This document shows positions 17,880 to 27,071 of a stretch of 64,000 nucleotides of DNA, one piece after another. The stretch covers positions 2,677,001-2,741,000 of the forward strand of contig NZ_CP012401.1 of NCBI RefSeq assembly GCF_001305595.1, given 5' to 3'. A model generated the notes under the pieces. That model saw nothing but the letters and a program-made list of their open reading frames with translations, did not search any database and was not told the DNA's origin. Position 1 is the first letter of the stretch. Each line of letters begins with the position of its first letter. This DNA is from Azospirillum thiophilum. Lineage in GTDB: Bacteria; Pseudomonadota; Alphaproteobacteria; Azospirillales; Azospirillaceae. The position numbers were made by a program, and so were the translations under genes.

Positions 17880-18710
17880 TCACTCGGCAGCGCCGACCAT
17901 GCGCGGAACGCTGCGCGCGGCCCAGCGGGTCAGCAGCAGGATGCCTGCGACCACCGCGACATAGGCGACCAGTTGCGCCTCGGTCGGACGGTCGGTGTAG
18001 CCGACCATGATGTGCAGCGCCTGCCCGATCAGGCTGTTGTCGCGCAGGAACCCGGAGGTGTCCCACAGCACGGTGCCGCCGGACATCAGTATGCCGGCCT
18101 GGGCGAGGAAGTTGACCGCGGTGGAGGCCATGCCGGCAGCCAGCAGGGTCAGCAGCCAGGTGGTGGTGGCGAACAGGTGCCGCGTCGGAATCTGCACCAG
18201 CCCGGCATAGAGCAGAACCGACACCAGCGCACCCAGCGCCATGCCGCCCAGCCCGCCGGCAGCGACGGTGGCGAGACCGCCCTCCTCCGACGCCAGGATG
18301 CCGGTCAGGAACAGCACGACCTCCGACCCTTCGCGCAGCACCGCCACGCCGATGACGATCGCCAGCGCCGCCAACGACTTCTCGCCGCTCTTGACCGCCC
18401 GGCCGACCGCCTTCATGTCGCGGGCCAGTTCCCGGCCGTGCTGCGCCATCCAGGCATTGTGCCAAGCCAGCATGACCACCGCGACCAGCAGCACGCCGGC
18501 ATTGAACAATTCCTGCCCGGTATCGGCGAACAGCGAGCTGATGCCGTCGGCGAAGGCGGCGACGATGCAGGAGCCGACGATGCCGGCGGCGATCCCCAGC
18601 GCGACCCAGCGGCCCCGCCCGACAACGCCTTGCGTGGCAGCCAGGACGATGCCGACGATGAGGCCCGCTTCGAGGACCTCGCGAAAGACGATGATCAGAC
18701 TGGCGAGCAT
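17880..18710 (-). CDS. FTR1 family iron permease (EfeU-like)
   Basis: 276 residues and seven predicted membrane segments. Both REXXE iron-binding motifs are intact (REVLE at 10-14 and REGSE at 126-130). FTR1 proteins import iron, usually with an oxidase or cupredoxin partner. The gene directly upstream (36 bp) encodes a periplasmic cupredoxin-like protein, so the two form an iron-uptake operon. No DyP peroxidase (EfeB) gene is nearby. Confidence 0.93.
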   Translation of the reverse strand: MLASLIIVFREVLEAGLIVGIVLAATQGVVGRGRWVALGIAAGIVGSCIVAAFADGISSLFADTGQELFNAGVLLVAVVMLAWHNAWMAQHGRELARDMKAVGRAVKSGEKSLAALAIVIGVAVLREGSEVVLFLTGILASEEGGLATVAAGGLGGMALGALVSVLLYAGLVQIPTRHLFATTTWLLTLLAAGMASTAVNFLAQAGILMSGGTVLWDTSGFLRDNSLIGQALHIMVGYTDRPTEAQLVAYVAVVAGILLLTRWAARSVPRMVGAAE

Positions 18711-18746
18711 GGTCGTCTCCGGTATGTGCAGGCGGTCAGGACCGCA

Positions 18747-19094
18747 TCACTCGGCGATCACGGCGCCCTGCGCCGTTGCCTCGTGGAACTCACCGAAGAA
18801 GGGATAGCGCCCCGGCTTCAGCGGACCGACCATGACCTTGATCTGCTTGCGCCCGCCGACGATCTTCTCGACCTTCATCTCGCCGCTCTCGAACTCTTCC
18901 GACGTGGCGTCCTGGTTGTCGACCAGCAGGGTCACCCGCTTGTTGGCGGTAATCTTCACCTCGGCGGGGTCGAACCGGTGCTCCTTGATGACGATGGTCA
19001 CCATGTCATCGGCACGGGCGGGAGCCACCTCGACCAGGGCCAGGCCGGTCAGGGCGACGGCGCAGACGGCGGAAAGCAACGAAAAACAGCGCAT
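18747..19094 (-). CDS. Periplasmic cupredoxin-domain protein (EfeO/P19-like partner)
   Basis: 115 residues. A signal peptide (about 1-28, ending APARADD) precedes a single cupredoxin domain: TIVIKEHRFDPAEVKI, VTLLVDNQDATSEEFES, GRYPFFGEFHEATAQG. His (KEHRF) and the Glu/Met-bearing ESGEMK segment are potential metal ligands. In EfeUOB-type systems such domains bind Cu or Fe and feed the permease. The ATG at 19094 begins the signal peptide; in-frame upstream codons are rejected. Confidence 0.88.
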   Translation of the reverse strand: MRCFSLLSAVCAVALTGLALVEVAPARADDMVTIVIKEHRFDPAEVKITANKRVTLLVDNQDATSEEFESGEMKVEKIVGGRKQIKVMVGPLKPGRYPFFGEFHEATAQGAVIAE

Positions 19095-19289
19095 TCGCGG
19101 AAAACCTCGGGACTGGATGAGCGTTTGCTTCTGAAAATCACTCTCACCCCGGACACCCACGGTCAAATGAAAAGGCCCCCGCACGCACCGCAACGCACAT
19201 GCGACGGAAACGCGCACCCGGCAGGAATGCGGCCGTCTTCGAAACCCGATGAGTGAGCGCAGATACCTGCGCGCGGCGCCCGTTTGCCG

Positions 19290-19739
19290 TTACGTCGGCT
19301 CCGACGACCCGGGAAACTGCTCCAGCCCGTCGGTGATCTCGTAATAATCGGCCTTGTCAGCGACATAGCCGTGCTTCAGCGTCGTCAGGCCGGTGGGCTG
19401 GTCGAGGCTGCCCGCGGCGATCTCGATCTCCGTGCTGCGGTCGCCTTTCCAGAACAGCGACGAGCCGCAACGGCCACAGAACCCCCGCTCCGCAATGTCT
19501 GAAGAGCGATACCAGGACAATGTCGCGTCGGCCTCGAAGACGACGGTGTCGCGCGGGACCGTGACGTAGGCACCGATATGGCCGTGAAAGCGCCGGCATT
19601 GCCCGCAGTGACAGGTGATGACGCCATCCGGTCGCTCGGCCAGCAGGAAGCGGACGCCACCGCACAGGCAGCCGCCCGACAATCCGGGCCCCGGCCCAAA
19701 TCCTGACTCGATCCCCAGCCCCTTCGAACCGATACTCAT
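19290..19739 (-). CDS. GFA family glutathione-dependent formaldehyde-activating-like protein
   Basis: 149 residues. The zinc Cys pattern of the Mss4-like GFA fold is complete: GGCLCGGV near residue 22, CHCGQCRRFHG near 43 and GFCGRCGSSLFW near 86. Enzymatic formaldehyde activation is documented for only some members, so the activity is uncertain. Its ATG overlaps the stop of the upstream GFA gene (ATGA), which shows coupling. The two are clear paralogues. Confidence 0.88.
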   Translation of the reverse strand: MSIGSKGLGIESGFGPGPGLSGGCLCGGVRFLLAERPDGVITCHCGQCRRFHGHIGAYVTVPRDTVVFEADATLSWYRSSDIAERGFCGRCGSSLFWKGDRSTEIEIAAGSLDQPTGLTTLKHGYVADKADYYEITDGLEQFPGSSEPT

Positions 19740-20194
19740 GCCACGACCTCTCCCGTGCTGGCCCGGCGCTCGACGCCATCGTCGCCGATGTCGTAATAGC
19801 CGCCCTTGTGGTCGACGAAGATGTGGCGCTCGACCCAAAGCCCCGTCGCATCGTCCAGGCTGCCGGCGGTCACGGTGATGCGCGGTCCGCCGTCTGCCGG
19901 AGCCTGCTCCAGCATCTCCCAGAACAGGCCCGCACCGCACCGCACGCAAAAGCCGCGGCGTGCCCGGTCGGAGGACGCGTACCACGTCAGCGTGTCCTGC
20001 GAGAGAAGACGCAATGCCGCACGCGGCAAGGCGGTGTAGGCGCCGACATGGCTGTGCTGACGCCTGCACTGGGCACAATGACAGAAGGAGATTGGCTCCG
20101 GCCGGGTGTCGAGGGCATAGCGCACACCGCCGCACAGACAGCCGCCGGTCCACGCCCGGTCTTCCTCGAAGCCATCCTGACGACCGCCGGCCAT
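19736..20194 (-). CDS. GFA family protein (second copy)
   Basis: 152 residues, paralogous to the following gene. Cys clusters GGCLCGGVRYAL, CHCAQCRRQHSH and GFCVRCGAGLFW are conserved. It lies 3 bp after the DUF1127 gene, so DUF1127-GFA-GFA is one operon. The duplicated order suggests a tandem duplication with later divergence. Confidence 0.88.
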   Translation of the reverse strand: MAGGRQDGFEEDRAWTGGCLCGGVRYALDTRPEPISFCHCAQCRRQHSHVGAYTALPRAALRLLSQDTLTWYASSDRARRGFCVRCGAGLFWEMLEQAPADGGPRITVTAGSLDDATGLWVERHIFVDHKGGYYDIGDDGVERRASTGEVVA

Positions 20195-20197
20195 CGC

Positions 20198-20437
20198 TCA
20201 GCCCTGCCAGAAGGGCTTGTGGGATTCCTGTTCCGCATCGGCACGGGAAATGCCGATGTCGGACAGCAGGTGGTCGGGCAGAGCCTCCAGCGCCCGGCGC
20301 TGCCGGCGCCGCTCGCTCCAGGTTGCGAAGCGGTCGAACAGGGAGACCAGCCAGTCCCCCATGCCGGTGCCGGAGCGGACCGGGGTACGGGCGGACAGCG
20401 TGGCGCTGGAGAGGGACGACTGCGTTCCGTGAGCCAT
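20198..20437 (-). CDS. DUF1127 domain small protein
   Basis: 79 residues. An N-terminal disordered part is followed by the DUF1127 (YjiS-like) helix-turn block: RFATWSERRRQRRALEALP then HLLSDIGISRADAEQE. Small DUF1127 proteins in alphaproteobacteria affect phosphate and carbon metabolism through RNA turnover; that role is not shown for this one. It heads the GFA operon and diverges from gcvA. Confidence 0.88.
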   Translation of the reverse strand: MAHGTQSSLSSATLSARTPVRSGTGMGDWLVSLFDRFATWSERRRQRRALEALPDHLLSDIGISRADAEQESHKPFWQG

Positions 20438-20560
20438 GATCGGGTCTCCTCCGACAGATGGGGAGCGGGGCTTCGGCCTCGTCGCTCCGGTTCATGTGAT
20501 CGTTTGTGAAAGCGAGGATGGGGCAGACGCCGCTTGCCGACAAACGACGGTTTCTCATAG

Positions 20561-20586
20561 AATCGATTAGCTCTCCTAATCCGATT
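20561..20586. promoter_or_regulatory. LysR-type operator before gcvA
   Basis: GATTAG-N5-CTAATC is a perfect inverted repeat at 20565-20581, matching the T-N11-A LysR box. It extends to a near-perfect 10-base arm (AATCGATTAG / CTAATC-C-GATT). It ends 24 bp before the LysR gene and lies between it and the divergent DUF1127-GFA operon, as expected for autoregulation plus control of the neighbour. Confidence 0.55.
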
Positions 20587-20609
20587 CCCTTCCTCCGGTA
20601 CGCCCCCGC

Positions 20610-21497
20610 ATGTCACGCCGCCTGCCTCCGCTGAACGCGCTGCGCGCCTTCGAAGCCGCTGCACGTCATCTTTCCTTCACCAAAGCCGCCGACGAGCTGC
20701 ATGTGACGCAGGCAGCGGTCAGCCACCAGATCAAGGCGCTGGAGGAATGGCTCGGATTACCGCTGTTTCGTCGAATGAACCGCGCGCTCGCCCTGACGGA
20801 GGCCGGTCAGAGCTATCTGCCGCCGGTGCGTGAGGCGATGGACACGCTGTCCCAGGCGACCGACCGGCTGATCCGCGCCGACAGCAGCGGCACGCTGACC
20901 ATTTCCACCATGCCCAGCTTCGCGTCGAAATGGCTGGTGCCGCGCCTGATGCGCTTCCAGAAACGCCATCCCGAAATGGACGTGCGGGTCCACAGCACGG
21001 CACAGGTGGTGGATTTCGCCCGCCACGACGTCGACCTCGCCATCCGCTTCGGCAATGGCCTGTGGCCGGACCTGCGCGTGGAGCGGCTGTTGACGGAAGA
21101 GATCTTTCCGGTCGGCCACCCCTCGCTGCTGGCCGGCGACCGTCCGCTGGTCAACCCGGACGATCTACGGCACCACACGCTGCTGCATGACGATTACAAT
21201 ATCTCCTGGACCGTGTGGTGCCGGGCGGCGGGAATCGAGGGGGTGGACACCGAGCGCGGCCTGCAGTTCGACGACTCCTCCTTCACCCTGCAGGCAGCGA
21301 TCAACGGCCACGGGATCGCGCTCGCCCGCGGCGTGCTGGTCGCCGACGACATCGCCGCCGGACGGCTTGTGCGGCTGTTCGAGGTGCGGCTGCCCGGCAG
21401 CCTGGCCTATTATGTTGTGGCGCCGCAGCATTACTTTTCCCGGCCGAAGGTGAAGGCCTTCCGCGACTGGCTGTTCGACGAGGCGGGAGCGACCTGA
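20610..21497 (+). CDS. LysR-family transcriptional regulator, GcvA-like
   Basis: 295 residues. The winged HTH spans about 1-65 (LPPLNALRAFEAAARHLSFTKAADELHVTQAAVSHQIKALE). The PBP2-type effector domain has the GcvA-branch features NISWTVWCRAAG and GIALARGVLVADDI. GcvA proper controls glycine cleavage, but many alphaproteobacterial members regulate an adjacent divergent operon. The likely target here is DUF1127-GFA-GFA. The effector is unknown. Confidence 0.88.
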   Translation: MSRRLPPLNALRAFEAAARHLSFTKAADELHVTQAAVSHQIKALEEWLGLPLFRRMNRALALTEAGQSYLPPVREAMDTLSQATDRLIRADSSGTLTISTMPSFASKWLVPRLMRFQKRHPEMDVRVHSTAQVVDFARHDVDLAIRFGNGLWPDLRVERLLTEEIFPVGHPSLLAGDRPLVNPDDLRHHTLLHDDYNISWTVWCRAAGIEGVDTERGLQFDDSSFTLQAAINGHGIALARGVLVADDIAAGRLVRLFEVRLPGSLAYYVVAPQHYFSRPKVKAFRDWLFDEAGAT

Positions 21498-21577
21498 AAA
21501 GCGTCGGCGAAGCCTTGCCGTGGCCGATGCCTTGAACGGCTTGCGGGCGCCCATGCGCGCTCCTATAGTCCGCGCCC

Positions 21578-22555
21578 ATGAGCGCGAACCCGTCCCCCGA
21601 CACGGTCTTCCCGCACCGCCATCTCCTCGGTATCGAGGGACTGCGGGCCGGCGAGATCACCCAGATCCTCGACCTTGCCGACGGCTATGTCGAGCAGAAC
21701 CGCCGTCCCGTGAAGAAGTCCAACCTGTTGGACGGCCGCACGCAGGTGAACCTGTTCTTCGAGAACTCCACCCGCACGCGTACCAGCTTCGAGCTGGCCG
21801 GCATGCGGCTGGGTGCCGACGTGATCAACATGTCGACCGACAGCAGTTCGGTGAAGAAGGGCGAGACCCTGATCGACACGGCGATGACGTTGAACGCCAT
21901 GCACCTGGATGCGCTGGTGGTGCGCCATGCCGATTCGGGCGCGGTCAAGCTGCTGGCCGACAAGGTCAACTGCTCGGTCATCAATGCAGGCGACGGCCAC
22001 CACGAGCACCCGACCCAGGCGTTGCTCGACGCGCTGGCGATCCGCCGCCGCCTCGGCCGGCTGGACGGGCTGATCGTGGCGATCTGCGGCGACATCCTGC
22101 ACAGCCGCGTCGCGCGTTCCAACATCCACCTGCTGAATGCGATGGGCGCCCGGGTGCGCTGCGTCGCGCCGCCGACGCTGCTGCCCTCGCAGATCGAGCG
22201 GCTGGGCGTCGAGGTCCATCACTCGATGAAGACCGGCCTGCGCGACGCCGACGTCGTGATGATGCTGCGCCTGCAGACCGAGCGGATGAGCGGCCAGTAT
22301 GTCCCCTCGACCCGCGAGTATTTCTACTTCTACGGCCTCGATTACGAGAAGCTGGAGGTGGCGAAGCCCGACGCGGTCATCATGCATCCCGGCCCGATGA
22401 ACCGCGGCGTGGAGATCGACTCGGAGGTCGCCGACGACCTCAAGCGCTCGATGATCCTCGATCAGGTGGAATTGGGCGTGGCCGTCCGCATGGCCGTGCT
22501 CGACCTGCTGACCCGTGAACGCCGCCAGTCCGATTCCGCGGGAGCCGCCCGATGA
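21578..22555 (+). CDS. pyrB: Aspartate carbamoyltransferase catalytic subunit
   Basis: 325 residues. It joins carbamoyl phosphate and aspartate in pyrimidine synthesis. The carbamoyl-phosphate motif [13 protein letters not shown] (about 57-69), HPTQALLD, and [12 protein letters not shown] are intact. Its stop overlaps the start of the pyrC-like gene (4 bp), an arrangement typical of ATCase holoenzymes built with an inactive dihydroorotase homologue. No pyrI is present. Confidence 0.96.
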   Translation: MSANPSPDTVFPHRHLLGIEGLRAGEITQILDLADGYVEQNRRPVKKSNLLDGRTQVNLFFENSTRTRTSFELAGMRLGADVINMSTDSSSVKKGETLIDTAMTLNAMHLDALVVRHADSGAVKLLADKVNCSVINAGDGHHEHPTQALLDALAIRRRLGRLDGLIVAICGDILHSRVARSNIHLLNAMGARVRCVAPPTLLPSQIERLGVEVHHSMKTGLRDADVVMMLRLQTERMSGQYVPSTREYFYFYGLDYEKLEVAKPDAVIMHPGPMNRGVEIDSEVADDLKRSMILDQVELGVAVRMAVLDLLTRERRQSDSAGAAR

Positions 22556-23859
22556 GTGCTCCGATGAATACCCGTACCGTCTATCGCAACGCCCGCCTGC
22601 TCGATCCGGCGACTGGCCTCGACCAGCGCGGCGACCTGCTGATCGACGGCGAGAGGATCGCCGATTTCGGCCCCGGCCTGTTCAACGATTCCACGCCCGA
22701 GGGTGCGGAGGTGATCGACCTTGCCGGCCGGTGCCTCGCCCCCGGACTCGTCGACATGCGCGTGCTGATCGGCGAGCCGGGCGAGGAGGAAAAGGACACG
22801 ATCAAGAGCGCGTCGCGCGCCGCGGCTGCCGGCGGCATCACCGCCATGGCGCTGCTGCCGAACACCGACCCGGTCCTGGACGAGGTCGCCGGGCTGGAGT
22901 TCATCGCGCGGCGCGCCCGCGAGGTGAAGCTGGTCAAGGTGTTCGCCTATGGCTCGGCCACCCGCGGCACCGAAGGCAACGAAATCACCGAGATGGGCCT
23001 GCTGAGCCATGCCGGTGCGGTCGCCTTCACCGACGGCACCAAGACCATCGTCAGCGCCAAGACGATGCGCCGGGCCCTGAGCTATGCCAAGACCTTCGGC
23101 AAGCTGATCGTCCAGCACCCCGAGGAGCCGTCGCTGGCATCGGGCGGCATGATGAATTCCGGCGAGATTGCCACCCGCCTCGGCCTGGTCGGCATCCCGC
23201 GCGAGGCCGAGATCATCATGATCGAGCGCGACCTGCGGCTGGCCGAGCTGACCGGCGGGCGCCTGCATTTCGCACATGTCACCACATCCGAGTCGGTCGA
23301 CCTGATCCGCCGGGCCAAGGCGCGCGGGCTGACGGTGACCTGCGACACCGCCCCGCATTACTTCGCCCTGACCGAGACCGACGTCGGCGATTACCGCACC
23401 TATGCCAAGGTCTCGCCGCCGCTGCGCGGCGAGATGGACCGCCGGGCGGTGGTGGAGGGGCTGGCCGACGGCACCATCGACGCCATCGCGTCCGACCATG
23501 TGCCGCAGGACCAGGACCAGAAGCGCCTGCCCTTCGCACAGGCCGCCTGCGGCGTGATCGGGCTGGAGACCCTGTTCCCGCTGACGCTGGAACTTGTGCA
23601 CAAGGGCAGGATGCCGCTGCTGAAGGCCCTGGCTTGCGTCACCTCGAACCCTGCCCGGATTCTCGACCTGCCGCTCGGCCGGATCGTCAAGGGGGGAGCG
23701 GCCGACCTGGTCGCCTTCGACCTGGACGTGCCGTGGCAGATCGACGTCAGCCGCTTCAAGTCGAAGTCGAAGAACTCACCCTTCGAGAACCGTCCAGTCC
23801 AAGGCCGGCCGTTGCGCACCGTCGTCGACGGCCGCACGGTCTGGCAGGCGGAGGATTGA
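22552..23859 (+). CDS. pyrC': Dihydroorotase homologue, probably non-catalytic (PyrC')
   Basis: 435 residues of the amidohydrolase barrel, class I dihydroorotase type. The metal-binding HxH at the end of strand 1 is missing: the segment reads [13 protein letters not shown], so R70 and L72 stand where the two His should be. The catalytic stretch DHAPH reads DHVPQ (from D315), while H189 and H242 remain. In pseudomonads such inactive PyrC' subunits are needed to assemble PyrB into active ATCase dodecamers; the coupling with pyrB (4-bp overlap) supports the same role here. ATG at 22552 or 22564 are both possible. Confidence 0.9.
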   Translation: MSAPMNTRTVYRNARLLDPATGLDQRGDLLIDGERIADFGPGLFNDSTPEGAEVIDLAGRCLAPGLVDMRVLIGEPGEEEKDTIKSASRAAAAGGITAMALLPNTDPVLDEVAGLEFIARRAREVKLVKVFAYGSATRGTEGNEITEMGLLSHAGAVAFTDGTKTIVSAKTMRRALSYAKTFGKLIVQHPEEPSLASGGMMNSGEIATRLGLVGIPREAEIIMIERDLRLAELTGGRLHFAHVTTSESVDLIRRAKARGLTVTCDTAPHYFALTETDVGDYRTYAKVSPPLRGEMDRRAVVEGLADGTIDAIASDHVPQDQDQKRLPFAQAACGVIGLETLFPLTLELVHKGRMPLLKALACVTSNPARILDLPLGRIVKGGAADLVAFDLDVPWQIDVSRFKSKSKNSPFENRPVQGRPLRTVVDGRTVWQAED

Positions 23860-23863
23860 TCCG

Positions 23864-24463
23864 GTGCTGCCCCTGCTCCTGTCCGCCCTGCTGGGTTACC
23901 TGCTGGGTTCGATCCCGTTCGGTCTGGTGCTGACCCGTCTGGCCGGGCTGGGCGACATCCGTCAGATCGGCTCCGGCAATATCGGCGCCACCAACGTGCT
24001 ACGTACCGGCAACAAGCCGCTGGCGCTGGCGACCCTGCTGCTGGACAGCGGCAAGGGCGCCATCGCCGCGCTGCTGGCGCTGTGGTGGAGCGGCCCCGAA
24101 GCGGCGGTGCTGGCCGCGGGCGGCGCCATGCTGGGCCACAGCTTCCCGGTGTGGCTCGGCTTCAAGGGCGGCAAGGGTGTGGCGACGGCGCTCGGCGTGC
24201 TGCTGGCCGTGTCCTGGCCGGTCGGCCTGCTGGCCTGCCTGACCTGGCTGGTCATGGCGGCGCTGTTCCGCATCTCGTCGCTGTCGGCACTGACGGCACT
24301 GGGCATCAGCCCGTTGACAGGCTGGTATTTCGGCGGACCACTGGTGGCAGGCCTGTGCCTGTTCATCGCAATCCTGGTCTTCATCCGCCACGAGGCGAAC
24401 ATTCGCCGCCTGCTGAAGGGCGAGGAACCGAAGATCGGCGCCGGCAAGAAGAAGGCAGCCTAA
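23864..24463 (+). CDS. plsY: Glycerol-3-phosphate acyltransferase PlsY
   Basis: 199 residues with about five membrane helices. It acylates glycerol-3-phosphate from acyl-phosphate. Motifs: [26 protein letters not shown] (motif 1), [18 protein letters not shown] (motif 2), and the terminal [14 protein letters not shown] (motif 3). The start is GTG at 23864, 5 bp after the pyrC' stop, so it is in the pyr operon; pyrB-pyrC-plsY linkage is common in alphaproteobacteria. Confidence 0.95.
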   Translation: MLPLLLSALLGYLLGSIPFGLVLTRLAGLGDIRQIGSGNIGATNVLRTGNKPLALATLLLDSGKGAIAALLALWWSGPEAAVLAAGGAMLGHSFPVWLGFKGGKGVATALGVLLAVSWPVGLLACLTWLVMAALFRISSLSALTALGISPLTGWYFGGPLVAGLCLFIAILVFIRHEANIRRLLKGEEPKIGAGKKKAA

Positions 24464-24470
24464 GCCCCTA

Positions 24471-24812
24471 TCACATCCCGGCGGCAGTGGCGTGCAGGCT
24501 CACCACCGTGCCGCCTCGCCGCTGCGCCGGCATGCGGTCTTCACCGGCATTCACCACCAGCGACAGGTAGCGCAGGCAGCTCACCCGCAGGAAGGACGCC
24601 AGATTGGGCACCTCGCCGCGGAATTCGACGATCTCGTCGTAGAGCTTGGCGATCAGCTGGTTGGTGGTCATGCCGTCTCGCGCGGCGATCTCGGCCAGCA
24701 CATCCCAGAACAGCGCTTCGAGCCGGATCGTGGTGACGACACCATGAATCCTGACCGAACGCGAGCGCGGCTCGTACAGGATCGGGTCGGCCTTGACGTA
24801 GATCTCGCACAT
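24471..24812 (-). CDS. Ribbon-helix-helix domain protein
   Basis: 113 residues. The core VRIHGVVTTIRLEALFWDVLAEIAARDGMTTNQLIAKL (split over about 20-58) is an RHH_4-type domain (arc/metJ fold). Such alphaproteobacterial proteins are probable DNA binders of unknown target. GGGAGG lies about 9 bases before the ATG at 24812, which settles the start. It is convergent with plsY and downstream of the PfpI-like gene. Confidence 0.8.
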   Translation of the reverse strand: MCEIYVKADPILYEPRSRSVRIHGVVTTIRLEALFWDVLAEIAARDGMTTNQLIAKLYDEIVEFRGEVPNLASFLRVSCLRYLSLVVNAGEDRMPAQRRGGTVVSLHATAAGM

Positions 24813-24888
24813 CGCCGGAATCCTCCCGGTCAAGCGGAAGGGGCAGCGGCAGGATTGCGGCCGCCCCTGACCATGCACCACGATCACA

Positions 24889-25470
24889 TCACAGTTCGAT
24901 GCGGGTTCCCAGCGCGGCGATGAAGCGCGACATCCAGGCGGGATGGGCCGGCCAAGCCGGGGCGGTGATCAGGTTCCCCTCGGTCACCGCATCGTCGATG
25001 GCGATGTCGGCATACTCGCCGCCGGCAAGCTCCACCTCCGGCCGGCAGGCGGGATAGGCCGAGACCCGCCGCCCTTTCAACACGCCGGCCGCAGCCAGCA
25101 GCTGGGCGCCATGGCAGACCGCGGCGATGGGCTTGCCGGCGGCATCGAACTCCCTGACGAGCGCCAGCACCGCAGGATTGAGCCGCAGATATTCCGGAGC
25201 CCGGCCGCCCGGAATCACCAGGGCGTCGTAGGAGTCCGCGGACACCGTCTCGAAGCTGGCGTTGAGCGTGAAGTTATGGCCGCGCTTCTCGCTATAGGTC
25301 TGGTCCCCCTCGAAATCATGGATCGCGGTGGCCACGCGGTCGCCCGCCACCTTGCCGGGGCAGACCGCATGGACCACATGGCCGATCGCCAGCAGGGTCT
25401 GGAACGGCACCATGGTCTCGTAATCCTCGGCATAATCGCCCACCAGCATCAGAATGGTCTTCGCCGCCAT
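24889..25470 (-). CDS. DJ-1/PfpI family protein
   Basis: 193 residues. The nucleophile elbow AVCHGAQLL holds Cys119, with the DYAEDYET and [12 protein letters not shown] segments typical of the PfpI/YhbO group (class I glutamine amidotransferase-like fold). Members act as proteases, deglycases or chaperones; which applies is unclear. The ATG at 25470 begins the first strand [13 protein letters not shown]. It sits 128 bp after the FAD oxidoreductase on the same strand. Confidence 0.88.
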   Translation of the reverse strand: MAAKTILMLVGDYAEDYETMVPFQTLLAIGHVVHAVCPGKVAGDRVATAIHDFEGDQTYSEKRGHNFTLNASFETVSADSYDALVIPGGRAPEYLRLNPAVLALVREFDAAGKPIAAVCHGAQLLAAAGVLKGRRVSAYPACRPEVELAGGEYADIAIDDAVTEGNLITAPAWPAHPAWMSRFIAALGTRIEL

Positions 25471-25598
25471 CGCATCCTCCCGTGATCGGTGGAAATCCAT
25501 TTGCGGGACGGATTGTAGGGCGCCGAACGGCCCGGCAGGTAACAGCGGGCTATGACGGCGGGATTTTCCGGCCCCCCTGGCTTCCGGCTCCGGATGCC

Positions 25599-27020
25599 CT
25601 ACTCCACCGGCCGCAGCAAGGCACCCTGGCGCAGCAGCTCCGTCTGCACCACGCGATGATGCATGTCGCGCGGCTGTTCGCCTCGCTTGGCCGCAAAGGC
25701 GGCACAGACGCCGGCGGCCTGTCCGGTTGCCATGCAGGTGGGAGTGACGCGATAGGAAGAATGGGCCTCGTGGCTGCCGGAGATGCAGCGCCCGGCCACC
25801 AGCAGATTGTCCATGCCGACCGGCAGCAGGGCACGCAACGGCACTTCGTACCATTCGCCGGTCGGCACGCGCTTCAGGGTCGTGCCCTTGCCGGTCGGGC
25901 TGTGGATGTCGACGGGATAGGTTCCGCGGGCCACCGCATCGTCGAACTTGGCCGCGCCCAGCACATCGTCGGCGCTCATGCGGTAACGGCCGACGATCCG
26001 CCGCGTCTCGCGCACGCCGGCGGCAACGCCGGTCTGGCAGATATGGGAATCGGCGAAACCCGGCACGTATTTCTTCATGAACGCCGCGATCTGCGCCGCC
26101 TGCCGCCGGCTTTCCCATTCGGCGCGGGTCAGGTCGAAGACGTCCGTGCCCAGCACGCCGGTCACCCGTGTGCAGTTCAGCGCCACCTCGTCCGGATGGG
26201 TGGTGCCGAAGAACAGGATGTCCTCGCGCGTCAGGGACAGATCGCCGTTGGCGGTGGCCTTCGACACCAGATCCCACAATCCATGCACGCCCCGCCACTG
26301 GGTCGGATTCTCATGCACGAATCCGGAAAACCGGCCATGGTCGAAGCCGGCCATGCGGAACATCAGCGTCATCGGCTGGGTCAGCCCGTCCTCGTCACGG
26401 CCGATCTCATATTCGGCACCGGACAGGGCGGCGATATCGCCGTCGCCGGTACCGTCGACGATGGTTCCGGCCTCGATCACCAACGGGCCGGACTTCGTTT
26501 CGAAAACGACGCCGGTCGGCCGACCACGCTCCCCCACGATGCCGGACGCGAAGGCATGCAACAGCACCCGCACCCCGGCCTCGTCCAGGATCTCCTGCGA
26601 CACCGCCTTCAGGACTTCCGGGTCGAAGGGCACGGTGAAACCGGTATCGGACGACGGAGCGATGGCGCCATGCGCGGCATAAAGCCGGCCGAGGAACGCC
26701 GCCAGCGCCCCGCCGACCACCGGCTCGCCGGGACCGTGGTCCTGCGGCATCAGCTTGGTGTTGTCGACGACGGCGACCGATCCGCGCTGGGTATAGAAAC
26801 TCATCCAGGGCATGACCAAAGCCACCGTGGCATTGCCGCCCAGAAAGCCGTAGCGCTCGACCAGGATGGTGTCGGCCCCCGCCTGCGATGCACCCATCGC
26901 CGCGGCCATTCCCGCCGGACCTCCACCGACGACCAGCACGTCGCAACGGCCGACCCGCGTGGCGATGCGCGGCGGCAGGGTGACTGTGGCCGGGTCGGCG
27001 GGCAGTGTCAGGACGGGCAC
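25599..27020 (-). CDS. FAD-dependent oxidoreductase (FAD_oxidored family)
   Basis: 473 residues. An N-terminal Rossmann FAD site ([18 protein letters not shown], about 27-44) is followed by [32 protein letters not shown] near residue 192 and [28 protein letters not shown] near the end complete the family pattern. The substrate is unknown. The start is GTG with AGGGAGA eight bases upstream. It lies between the PfpI-like gene and a polysaccharide pyruvyl transferase gene on the same strand. Confidence 0.85.
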   Translation of the reverse strand: MPVLTLPADPATVTLPPRIATRVGRCDVLVVGGGPAGMAAAMGASQAGADTILVERYGFLGGNATVALVMPWMSFYTQRGSVAVVDNTKLMPQDHGPGEPVVGGALAAFLGRLYAAHGAIAPSSDTGFTVPFDPEVLKAVSQEILDEAGVRVLLHAFASGIVGERGRPTGVVFETKSGPLVIEAGTIVDGTGDGDIAALSGAEYEIGRDEDGLTQPMTLMFRMAGFDHGRFSGFVHENPTQWRGVHGLWDLVSKATANGDLSLTREDILFFGTTHPDEVALNCTRVTGVLGTDVFDLTRAEWESRRQAAQIAAFMKKYVPGFADSHICQTGVAAGVRETRRIVGRYRMSADDVLGAAKFDDAVARGTYPVDIHSPTGKGTTLKRVPTGEWYEVPLRALLPVGMDNLLVAGRCISGSHEAHSSYRVTPTCMATGQAAGVCAAFAAKRGEQPRDMHHRVVQTELLRQGALLRPVE

Positions 27021-27071
27021 GGTTCGATCTCCCTGGGGTTTTTCGGTTCGTTCAATACCGTCTGAGCGGCA

